Source: Eopsaltria australis
Lineage: Eukaryota > Chordata > Aves > Passeriformes > Petroicidae
Direction of reading: 5' to 3'
Assembly: GCA_034509425.1 (NCBI GenBank)
Contig: JAVTVJ010001186.1
Span: forward strand, 434,001 to 498,000
Length of the DNA: 64,000 bases
Shown: positions 25,843 through 35,900 of the stretch, piece by piece
How positions within the stretch are numbered: the stretch's first letter is position 1
Layout of the letters: every line of letters starts with the position of its first letter
Program-made: the position numbers and the translations under genes
Notes under the pieces: model-generated
Seen by the model: the letters and a program-made list of their open reading frames with translations, nothing else
Database searches by the model: none
What the model was told of the DNA's origin: nothing

Positions 25843-26993
25843 ATGTAGATATTATCTACCTAGTTTTCTGTGAGGCTTCCATCATGGTCCTACATGGCAT
25901 CCTTATCTCCAAATTGGAGAGACATGGGTTTGAAAGGTGAACTATTTGGTGGATAAGGAATTGGGAGGAAGGACTCGGGCAGAGAGCTGTGGCCAGTGGC
26001 TCTAAGTCCAGGTGGAGGCTAGTGAAGAGTGATGTTCCTCAGGGCTCTGTCCTGGAACTGGTTCTATTCAATATATTTTTCAGGGAAACAGAGAGAGGGA
26101 TCAAGTGTACCCTCAGCAAGTTTGCAGATGACATGAAGCTGAGCAGTGCAGTTGACACAAGGACAGAATGCCATCCAGTGGGACCTGGACAAACTTGTGC
26201 AGTAGGCCCAGGAGAACCTCAGGAAATTCAACAAGTACAAGTGCAAGGTGCTGCATCAGGACCAGGGCAATCCCAGAAAAGAGCACAGACTGGGAGATGA
26301 TCTCCCAGAGAGCAGCCCTGCCCAGAAGGACTTGGGAGTGCTGGTGGATGAAAAGATGGATATGAGCCAGCAGTGTGCTCACAGCCCGGGGAGCCAAACG
26401 TGTCCTGGGCTGCATCCAGAGCAGTGTTGCCAGCAGGGCCAGGGAGGGGATTCTGCCCCTCTGCTCTGCTCTGCTGAGACCCCACCTGCAGTGCTGCATC
26501 AGCTCTGGGGTCCCAGCACAGGAAGGACATGGACCTGCTGGAGAGAGTCCAGAGGAGGCCACCAAGATGATCAGAGGGATGGAGCACCTCTCCTATGAGG
26601 AAAGGCTGAGAGATTTGGGGTTGTTCAGCCTGGAGAAGAGAAGGCTCTGCCTAGACCATACAGCAATTTTCCAGTATTTGAAGAGGGCTTACAGAAAAGA
26701 CAGAGACTGATTTTTGCATGGGAAAATAGTGATAGGACAATGGGGAAGGGTTTAAAACTAAAAGAGGAGATATTTAGATTGTATGTTAGAAGGAAATTCT
26801 TTACTCAGAGAGTGCTGAGGCACAGGAACCTGAAGCCCAAAAAAGCTGTGGAAGCCCCATTCCTAAAAATGTTCAAGGCCAGGTTGAATGGAGTTCTTGC
26901 CAACCAGGTCTACTTGGCAGGAGAGGTTGGAACTAGATGATTTTTAAGGTCCCTGCCAATCCAAACTATCCTATGATGGTTCTATGAGAATCT
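25843..26993 (+). mobile_element. CR1 LINE, 5'-truncated, reverse transcriptase palm to 3' end
   Basis: This is a plus-strand CR1 copy. It enters in the RT palm with a decayed motif A (I-I-Y-L-V-F-C-E-A-S, where Y-L-D-F is usual), then I-L-I-S-K-L-E-R-H-G-F. It continues through V-P-Q-G-S-V-L and an intact F-A-D-D catalytic box at 26121-26132. A frame change falls between about 26150 and 26250. The thumb and C-terminal part then reads D-L-G-V-L-V-D-E-K-M-D-M-S-Q-Q, M-I-R-G-M-E-H-L-S-Y-E-E-R-L and L-G-L-F-S-L-E-K-R-R. A stop at about 26708 breaks the frame, and the last coding part resumes at 26740-26940 (F-K-A-R-L-N-G-V-L). The 3' UTR ends with a decayed ATTCTRTG repeat near 26970-26993. The copy is non-autonomous and dead. 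It closely resembles the CR1 piece at 32412-32920 in the opposite orientation. Confidence 0.93.
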
Positions 26994-27410
26994 TACATAA
27001 TGAAAACCAATCTTAAAATGTTCCATTGAGTGCAGAGCGGCCAAGATTTTACCTTTACCATGTGCTTTTGGACAGCAGCCAAGCAATAGAAGAAAATGGA
27101 AAATTATTTTGGGGCTTAGATGTGATTTAAGAGGGAAGATATGAATGATTTACTATAGAGATAACAATAGGGAATGTTTTGCATATTTAAAAGTTTTAAA
27201 GCTCATTTTTTATTTGAATTATAACCATCACATGAAAATTTACCATGAAGTATCAGGATGAAATTAAGGTAGCAAGTGTTCCGTCTGAGTGATAGTAAAA
27301 TTTTTGTAATGTGAATTGCACAGTGCCACATGATAAGCTTGTTCCCAGGATTTGCTCTGGGATGTATCCTGGCATGCCAGCTGTGCTGAAAGGTGATGCT
27401 GTGGGGCCAC
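26994..27410. other. Short AT-rich spacer between two CR1 copies
   Basis: About 400 bases of AT-rich sequence with no recognisable repeat or exon separate the plus-strand CR1 from the minus-strand CR1 end. Confidence 0.5.
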
Positions 27411-27670
27411 AGGATAGCTGAGAGTGGAAGAAACTCTACAGGTCATCTGGCTCAGCCTGCTTCAAGGAGGTCTGATTTCAAAGCTTGCTCACTTTGCTAG
27501 GAATTTGTTCAGTCACATCTTGGCCTACGCCAAGGATGGAGATTGCACAACACTTCTGGGCAACTTGGCCTGTCCTTAAACTACTCATGGCAATATTTTT
27601 TTACCCTATACAAAATGGAATTTTCCTTGCTGTGACTTGTGACTGTTGCCTCTTGCTCATCTGCTTAAAC
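27411..27670 (-). mobile_element. CR1 LINE 3' end, divergent, minus strand
   Basis: Read on the plus strand, this follows the reverse complement of a CR1 3' end block by block. It has GATAGCTGAG, then a GGTCATCTGGCTCAGCCTGCT-like piece, CCAAGGATGGAGA, ACTTCTGGGCAACTTG and finally TTGCCTCTTG. Block order and spacing fit a CR1 terminal coding region plus 3' UTR. The middle is decayed with small insertions. It belongs to a different, apparently older CR1 subfamily than the copies at 50-1416 and 25843-26993. Identification rests on recalled CR1 sequence. Confidence 0.78.
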
Positions 27671-30600
27671 TGATAAATTTCTTTTTTCTCTAACTATCTA
27701 CAGGATCCATGTTTTAAGATTCTTGTGCCCTCAGAGATAAAATAAATTTTCTAAACAGGATACTAGAAGTTTCACACAGAAACACTTGTGGAAAATAATT
27801 TGCTAGAAAGCTGAATGCACAGAGAGTGAGCAGCTGAAAGCAGTATAATTAAGAGATGCTTTCTTCCAGTTCTTAAAATAAATTCGGAGTGTGGGCTTGT
27901 TTGGGATGTAGGTTTGGAGGTCACAAGTAGCAACTGTTTAAAATTAAAAATCACATCAAGAACATTTACAGCTCTGAAACAGACATCAGAGAGCTTATGG
28001 GAAATCAGCCACCCGAGTTCCTCTTCCTTATCCTTGTATATACTTATCATATCCAGTGAAATATGATAGTGCTGCTGTAAATGAGGTAAGGAGCTTCTGC
28101 AGTGAGGGCTTGCAAATCCATGCAAGTGGAGTAGTTAAACTGCCCAGACAGCTGGGGTTGTGAGAGGCTGGACTTCATTCCTTGTTGAAAATATGCAGCA
28201 CCTTCAGAAGTTGTGTTGAGACAACCTCAGGTTATGCATGTGGGTATACTCTCTGTGGTAATTTTTCTCTTGCTATTGTCTCTCTCAGGGACTCTTTTAG
28301 CTGAAATTACACTTACGTGTGTGCAAAGGAAGTCTGTTTTGGAATCCACAAACTCCCTCCTTTTCTACACACCAGCGCTCAAGTGGTAGTTCTGTAGGAG
28401 GGAAGTTAGAAATGTTGCATAAAGTAGGAGACTGTTTCTAAAAGTGCACTAAGATCTTCACCTGCTTCAACATTGCTGCAGATTTAGATATGTAAAGAGG
28501 ATACAGTTCGGCTGAAACTCTTTTATTCTGAAACCCTGCCCTAAACAAACAGATTTTTGTCATAACGCTTGTCAAATTTGTCATGGCATGCATTTATACA
28601 TATATATATATAGTTACACAGTTATGTAGGATCTGCCATGCATACTTTTTGAAGCATACAAATACTACTTTGCCTATGCAACCTGAAAGCTAAGTCCTCC
28701 TATCAGATACAAGTCCAGAAGATTTCCACTATAAAATTTGATATTTTTATTACCTTCTTCTCTACCCTATGGCGAGGACATACTCTAAAAGTATTAAAGA
28801 TATTAAACTGAAAATTTTGAGTGTTGCCTTCTGTATGTGTATTCAAAATTGAAAACAGTTCGACAAGCAGATAGGACTGATTTCTCTATTGCTTCTATTT
28901 CACTTTTTTGGTATTCATGTTAGGAATTTTGAATTCCTGAATTTTTTTAAACAATATGGCTGGAACTGCAAGATATTAATCAGGTAAAAATTATTTTTAA
29001 CTAATTTTTATGTGAATTCATAAAACTATTCCCTGTTAGCAAAGCTAAATTGTTATGTGATTGTAAAAAGAGAACCCTAATATTTTTGTAGGTATAGGGG
29101 AAAACAGGAGGTCACTTTTGCATCTTTCATAGTTTCATTTGAGTTTAAGCAAAACCTCCTTAAATACAGACAACTTAAAATTTAAGAGCACTCTGAAGTT
29201 TCAGAACATGAAAGCTATTCATAACAAATTGCTAGGCATAAATTATTGCTGTTTAGATGCCAGTGGAATGGAAATACTTTCCTTCTGTCTTAACTTGCTA
29301 TTGTTTACTTAGCAAAAAATGTTGCTGCTAAAACTTTTCCATCACATGCATGGATGGAATGGGATTCTGGGGTCTTAAGACAGAACTTTCAAATCAAATC
29401 CCATCTTTGGTTTTCTCTGCTCTTTGCATTGTAATTTCTGTGCAGCACTGAGTGGTAATCACTTCCCAAGTTTACAGAGGAGTGTTGTGTTTTGATTTTC
29501 ATTGAGGCGTGGATGAGGATTAGCTATCTCTCTTTTGATGTCAAAAGACTGCCAAAACATTATGCCAGGCAGGAATAAAAGTCACAGTTTTGGCAGGTAC
29601 TAGATAAACATCCATAAGCCATAGATAATGCTACATTATTGGCATTGTGTGTGTTGTACTGCCTACATGTCTCTAATTGGGAAATAAAGTCTGATGACTG
29701 TTTGAGACAAGTTATTGTTATAAAGTACAAAAAGAGTGTGACTCTGGAGCTGGGATAAAAGCCTATAGGAATAAAAATAATGGGAAACAGGGCAGTGCAG
29801 CAGCTTCTGGAGAAGGATACCCAAGAAAGGAGCTGCAGCCTGTGGGGAACTGCTCGGTAGTCAGAGGACAGCTTCTGTGAACAAGACCAATTGCAGCAAT
29901 GAAGGTGGGGGTGGGTGGGTTAATCTGTGCTATAACTCTGCAATTCTGTTTAACTCCCTATTATCACTCCTCTGAAGAAATAAGTCTATTGTTTTGGGTG
30001 GTCCTTCAGCGGTGTTTCCCTATTACTTCTGTTGTTCCATTGATGAGTAAACAAGGAATTCTATTTTCATCACATCTCTAAGAAAAATGCAATCTCTATA
30101 CCTTAGAAAGGTGTGGAAAGCATCAATTTTCATCTTAAAGGACAAGACAGAACAATCTGAATAATGATAAAAGGAAGTGTTTCTTTTCCTTCTGCTTGGG
30201 AAGAGAGCTTTGAGTTTGTAAGCCATGGCAAATCAATATAAGCAGGTGCAGGAATCAAAAAGCTCATTGCTGATTGTTGCTTAAGATCAAAGGCACTTTT
30301 TGTCCCCCTCTAAAAGCTGATTTTTCAGCCTGGCTAAATATATAAATATACAAACAAACATCCTTGATCTTGAGGGATAGCCCAGATGAGGTGAATGGTG
30401 CAATGACATCCAGTCGGCTCTGTGTCATGGCAGAAGCTTTTGCTGAGGAGGTTGCATAGAATGAAATTACATTAAATGGTAAAGAAATGCAGGATTAAGG
30501 GGTAAAACCCAGATTTAAATCTGAGTGCAAGATGAATCCATTCAAATCCAGCCAAGTTGCAAAAACATCTGCCAAAGGTTAACTGTTTGACAAATGGTTT

Positions 30601-31849
30601 TACTGTAATTAAAATGATTGTTTTAGTTGCTATCCTGACAAAATATATACAAGGATGATTCTCAGTTCAGTTGCACTCTTCTGGCATGCATGTAAAACTC
30701 CCAGAATATATTCCACAAAAGGCCCATCAGCTGCTTGCACAGGGTGCTTACACCGTGTTCCACATCCTCTTTTGGTTGTTGCTTGCAGCACTCTGTTTGT
30801 CAGATCCCATGGACCCTGCTGCTCCAGGAAAGGCTGACTTGAGTACCCTTCCCTGTGAGGTGTCACTGGCTAGCAATGGCAGGGCTCAGCTGACTAACAC
30901 CAGTCTGCAACGTGGTGTCCTGGCCACTGCATCACCACCTCAGCTAGGTCCATCAGCAGCCAGGGAAGAAGAGCAGTCGAATCCTTGCCTCCTCTACAGT
31001 GGGCAAGGATGAGCCCTGAAGGTGTGGGCAGTATTCAAGGCACGTGCCTGTTTCATCTCTCTGCAGAGCATCAGCCATGCTCAGGAAGGTGGTTTTTCCC
31101 AGGTTGGGATCCCACCGTGTAATGAGGGGAAAAGGAGCTGTGGAGGTCAGTCAGGACTTGCTTTGGGATAGGTTCAAAAACAGTTCCGATGGCAAAAGAG
31201 AAGAAGAAGGAACTCTGCAAAAACTCTGAAGTGGCCATGAAGATTGATGCCAGTCCTTACTGCCCTCGCAGGAATGTCTTCCTCCATTTCCTGCTCTACA
31301 GATCCTGTAGCAGAGCTGTGCACGGACCTCCCTAATACCATGCCGTGAAAGGTACCTCCACAAAAGGTGTGAAACCCCTAAACATTTCCACATTTTGACT
31401 ACGTGCAAAAGTCTCCTTACATAGTGGGGTCGAGATACCAAGCTTTGGACAAATTTAATAGAGTGCTAGGACTCAAAGGCATTTTGTCACCAGCAATCTT
31501 CCTGGATCAACAGGGTGTTCATGGAATTTTTTCTTCCTCAATGAACTCACTTGTTCCCTTTTCCTGGTGTCCTTGAAAGCCCCTGAAGAGAAGGCAGAAT
31601 GTACTGGCAATGTGTTTCTCTTTGTCTGTGCTTGCCATGGGTTCTTTGCTTGCTCTATTCATCTCTGCATGTTTTAACACCTCTTTTTTTACCCTTGCTT
31701 TTGGAAAGCTATCAGGACTTTCTTGTGTCATCTTGAATTCTCTTTTTAGCCAGGCAGCATGTGTAGTCTTGACTTTGCTTTCTTGTAAAGATTTTCTGCT
31801 TCCTCTTCTTGGGGTTTTCTTTTTCCCCTTTTTCTATCCCTCTTGATTT
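27671..31849. other. Gene-free single-copy stretch
   Basis: No gene or transposon could be supported in about 4.2 kb. A short (TA)n run lies at 28597-28612. Open frames are at most 117 codons and look random. Confidence 0.55.
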
Positions 31850-32012
31850 TGGTGGTTTTTTTTTTTTTTGGTTTTTTTTGTTGTTGTTGTTGTTGTTTTG
31901 TTTGGTTGGTTGGGGTTTTTTTTTTGGTTTGTTTTTGTTTTGGGTTTTTTGGGCGGGTAGGTGGTTGGCTGGGATTTTGGGGGTTTTTGTTAGCTTTTTG
32001 GTTTTGTTTGGG
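31850..32012 (+). repeat. T/G-rich low-complexity tract
   Basis: Runs of T are mixed with (TTG)n at about 31880-31895 and with TTTGGTTGGTTGGGG, TTTTGGG and GGGTTTTT units. It directly abuts the sense 3' side of the minus-strand CR1 fragment at 32013-32400. CR1 elements normally end in a short ATTCTRTG repeat and not in poly-A, so this is not an ordinary CR1 tail. Read on the minus strand it encodes a Lys/Asn/Gln/Pro-rich run continuous with the CR1 frame. Confidence 0.8.
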
Positions 32013-32400
32013 GTTTGTTTGACTCCTGATAGAGGCAACTTACAAAAACATTGAAGAGTACTAGCCCTAAAACTGAGTCCTTGGGATCCCCAATGGTGAC
32101 TAGCTACCAGCCTGATGTGATTGCATTTACCACACCTCTTTGAGTCAAGCAATTGGTTACCCAACATATTATAGACTTGTCTAGCTGATATTCTGTCCAG
32201 TGAGATACTGTGAGAAACAGTATCAAAATGCTTGCTAGAATCCAAAACTACCACATCTTCTTGCTCCCCTTGGCCAACCAGATGGGTGACCTTCTCATGC
32301 AGGGGAATTAACCTGGTTAAGCAGAACCTTCCTCTCATGGACGCATGCGAGCTTTGACAAAAGACTGTGCTGTTGCTAAAATGTCTTTTTAATAACTTTC
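32013..32400 (-). mobile_element. CR1 LINE fragment, RT fingers/palm part
   Basis: Minus-strand translation gives F-M-R-G-R-F-C-L-T-R-L-I-P, then K-V-T-H-L-V-G-Q-G. Motif A is decayed to V-V-L-D-S-S-K-H-F-D-T-V-S-H-S, followed by L-D-R-I and, beyond it, a degenerate trace of the region before the P-Q-G motif. This is the N-terminal half of the CR1 reverse transcriptase. The first motif-A Asp and the F-D-T-V-S-H core are kept. It stops near 32013 at the T/G-rich tract, so it has neither the FADD box nor a 3' end. It lies downstream, in sense order, of the neighbouring fragment that holds the later part of RT. The two therefore cannot be one simple collinear insertion. Confidence 0.88.
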
Positions 32401-32920
32401 AGAACAGATCCAACCATGTCCTTCCTGTGCTGGGACCCCAGAGCTGATGCAGCACTGCAGGTGGGGTCTCACCAGAGCAGAGCAGAGGGGCAGAATCCCC
32501 TCCCTGGCCCTGCTGCCCACAGTGCTCTGGACGCAGCCCAGGACACGTTTGGCTCTCTGGGCTGTGAGTGCCCATGGCTGGGTCATGTTGTGCTTCTTGT
32601 CAAGCAACTCCAGCAAGTCCTTCTGGGCAGGGGACTGTGCTCTGCTCTCAATCCATTCTCCACCCAAATCCAGCCTGTATTTATGCTTGGGATTGCCTTG
32701 CCCCAGGTGCAGTACATGGCACTCGATTTTGTTGAAATTTTCACTGCCCATCTCTCAAGCCTGTCCTGGTCCCTCTGGATGGCATCCCTTCCCTCTACAC
32801 TATGAAGCTTGGGGTTCTTGGCAAACTTGGTGAGCTTGCACTCAATTCCACTGTTCAACTTGCTGACAGAGGTGTTAAAAAGCACCAGTCCCAACATCAA
32901 CCCATGAGAAACTATCAACT
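32401..32920 (-). mobile_element. CR1 LINE fragment, RT palm/thumb part
   Basis: Minus-strand translation starts near 32920 with L-G-L-V-L-F-N and G-I-E-C-K-L-T-K-F-A-K-N, where the last two residues replace the catalytic Asp pair of FADD. It continues with E-G-R-D-A-I-Q-R-D-Q-D-R-L-E-R-W-A. After a frameshift near 32740 it reads H-L-G-Q-G-N-P-K-H-K-Y-R-L, R-V-L-G-C-V-Q-S and I-L-P-L-C-S-A-L-V-R-P-H-L-Q-C-C. It ends abruptly near 32412 just after a CAGGAAGGACATGG block, so the 3' UTR is missing. It is very similar to 26235-26535 in the plus-strand CR1 and probably belongs to the same subfamily. Confidence 0.92.
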
Positions 32921-35900
32921 AGATAATTAAAGGTATACTTACAGCAGATGCAATAACTGGAAAGATAATCATCATAAATAGTGCTAGAATTAACAGAAGT
33001 TTAATGGTTATAATGCACCACAAACCACTTTTTCCTGTATTTAACACCGTATTTCTGTTACCAAAGCAAGCTTCATTTTATTTTTACTCTCTCCTCCTGA
33101 AAAGAAAACATACATGGAAACCTTTCCCTTTTTAACTACATAAGTAATCTAAATATATAATATAAATATAGGATAGTTTAAGCAATCAGTGACCTGAACT
33201 GGTTAAAACGTCAGCAATAAGGAGTGAGAAAAGTAGTGTAATGTATCTTGTTGCGCAATGCAACAACTGCAATATACAATCCTAACCTCTCTCTTCCTTA
33301 AGCAAATTTTTAAATACAGTAGGAAGAATAGGACCTCTTTAAGTAGGTACTTGATTATACTTTCATTATCTGCAAAAAATGATAGTCTGTCCTCATGTTT
33401 CCTAACTGAGATACAATCACCTGCAGGAGCAGGAAGTTCTTTTAGCCCCGCTCATCCAGTTAATTGTATTTTCAGGGAAATGTATAGGACCAAATTTTCT
33501 CTCTCTCTCATCATAAACTCATCTAAAAGTGAAGATAGATTGAAAAAACCCAAAACAACAAACAAAATATTAGTCAAGCCCAATGAATAATTGACTTTCT
33601 GATTAGTGGCAGTTCTTCAAACAGCTGGGAAAATATCAGCCTAGGTTAAAAACAAATACCTTTTTTCAACATCTTCAACAAGCTGGAAGTTTGCAGAAAT
33701 TATTTTTGCTGTAGTTTAAACTCACGAAAGCTAATGTATTGTTAATATATCATACAATATTGCATTTTGTTTGTGAATGTTTTTTGGAATTAAACAAAAC
33801 TTTGGATGGAATCTCCCATAGAATATCAGTGAGCAGAAAAATTATCCCCCTCTGCAAATTAAACATTAAAAATAAAAACATCTATTTTTATTTGTCTTTC
33901 TTTGTTCAATTCCTTCTTCCTGGGAATCTGATACAAACAAGTTCGCTTCTTTGAAATGAATTTTAGATGGAAATATTGTACTTTTTCTACCACAAAATTT
34001 TTGGGCACAGTATCTTACCCATTTCTCTTCAGGCTATTGTTGGAATATTATTGTCAAGTGCTTTTAAAAATCTGTCCAAGCATGTCAGACTTGAAACTGT
34101 TATGGGTAGAGCACATCTGAATAGGCTGTTATTTCTGTGCCTAGTTGGAAGCAGAGGTTTGAAAATTTGGCCACAGAGATACTCATTACTTGGAAACCAG
34201 GAGACAACCAGTAAGTACACAAAACTACTGATATGAGCTGTCAGGCCATTTGAGACAGATTGCCTGCATATGAAGATTTATAGTTTTTCACACATCTCCA
34301 ATGTTCTTTGCACTGTGTAATAAACAGAAAAAGAAGACATCGTCCTGCCCCTGCTTTTCCTGGAAGTCTGTATTTGAAACAGCATGTCATACTCCGCGAT
34401 GTTCACCTGACTACACTGCCTGTCACCTGAGAATGCTAGTAAATTTTTTATTCTGTTCTTGTTTCTAAATTTATTATAGGAACATAACTTCCAAGGGTAC
34501 ACTTTATTTTGGAACTGAATCTCTATTTAAAGCCCTTGTTTTCTAAATTTGATCTTCTCCTGCATCCTGGTTGAAAGTGCAGTGTACTCAAAAATGCCGA
34601 GGCATGGCAGCTTTTTGTTGTGAACTTCAGGCTAATGGATGCTGCTGCCACAATGCTATCTTTAATACTGAATTTTCTTCTGCTGCTTATCTTTTTAATG
34701 AGCCATCTGGCAGATTTAGGATGCTAACCAATACAGCTGTATTGTGCCATATATTAATACATATCTTATGAATCACTCAACAGGTCAGCTTTAGAAAAAC
34801 AAGACTTCTGAAGCAAACTTCCACTAAAAATGCAATGTCTGGCTAATTACCAAATCCCCTCCCTGCCTAAATGTCAAAAGTGTTGTAGGGGTAATGCCTC
34901 ATTAGAATAAAATAGAGGGAAGAGAACGATAAGGGCTCGTGGCTATTTAAGGGAGACGGTGTTGCAATATGCCTCAGTCAAAAGAACTACTGCCTTTCAC
35001 TTCAAAGGTCCTCAAGGCAAAAACACGATGAAACTCTCTGTGCAAGGAGTTAAAGTGGCCAAAGGGCAAATAGACGTCCTAGCTGGGAAGGATAATTTTG
35101 TACAGGCAAAATCTCCTCTGAATTGTCTGTGCTCTCTGGTCCTTCCTTGATTTCTCTGGCCCAAGACAGTTGCAGAAAGAGGAGCCAAGACTGTTTTTAA
35201 CTGCTGTGTTGTGAGCTAACAGCAACCTCAAAGTCCAGGGAAGGAAGGGGAAGTGTGCTGTAAGCAGCTGCTCTTGAATAGACGTGACCTCATGAGAGGT
35301 GCGGATTTTTCTTCTGAGGTGAAATTCCCTTTGTGCAGTTTCACAGAGCCAAAACTCATGTAAATACCCAAGTGATCACAGGTAAATGTTTTGAGATATC
35401 TGTCTTGACTCCCGTTCCAACTGAGAAACTAGCACCAAAACTCCTGTATTTACTGATGGGAAGCAAAAACATGAGAAGACAAATCCTAGAGCCTGCCCAT
35501 CCCCCTTGTGCTCTGACAAACATCTCATCCAAATCTAGGAAGAGAAAGTAGGGCTCAATGCTCATTCAGGATTGTGCTTAATCTCTTTTCCACAAGTCTC
35601 TTTCAGAAAACCAGGATGGACAGTAGTGCCGGTACTTCTTTGCAGTGCTGGGGTTTTGCAGCAGGGTCAGCATTTCCCCTGCAGAGACACTGTCATAACC
35701 CTGGTCCTTCGGCTGGGTGAGGGCAGGAAATCCCTTTCCGACTCACATGATGGGTCGAGGTCTGACTGCTCATAACTTGAGTCACCCTCAGGACTGCAGA
35801 TCATGAAACTGCATTGATGAAACTTCTAGCATCAGCTGCCTCAGCAGACTTTGGTAATTGACCATGAGAATGGGAATGACTCATTCTTTTAATCTGATTC

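Noticed and set aside
26228..26587. 119- and 150-codon minus-strand frames over the plus-strand CR1
   Set aside because: They are antisense shadows of the CR1 thumb and C-terminal region.
32416..32833. 128-129-codon plus-strand frames over the minus-strand CR1
   Set aside because: They are antisense shadows of the CR1 RT sequence.
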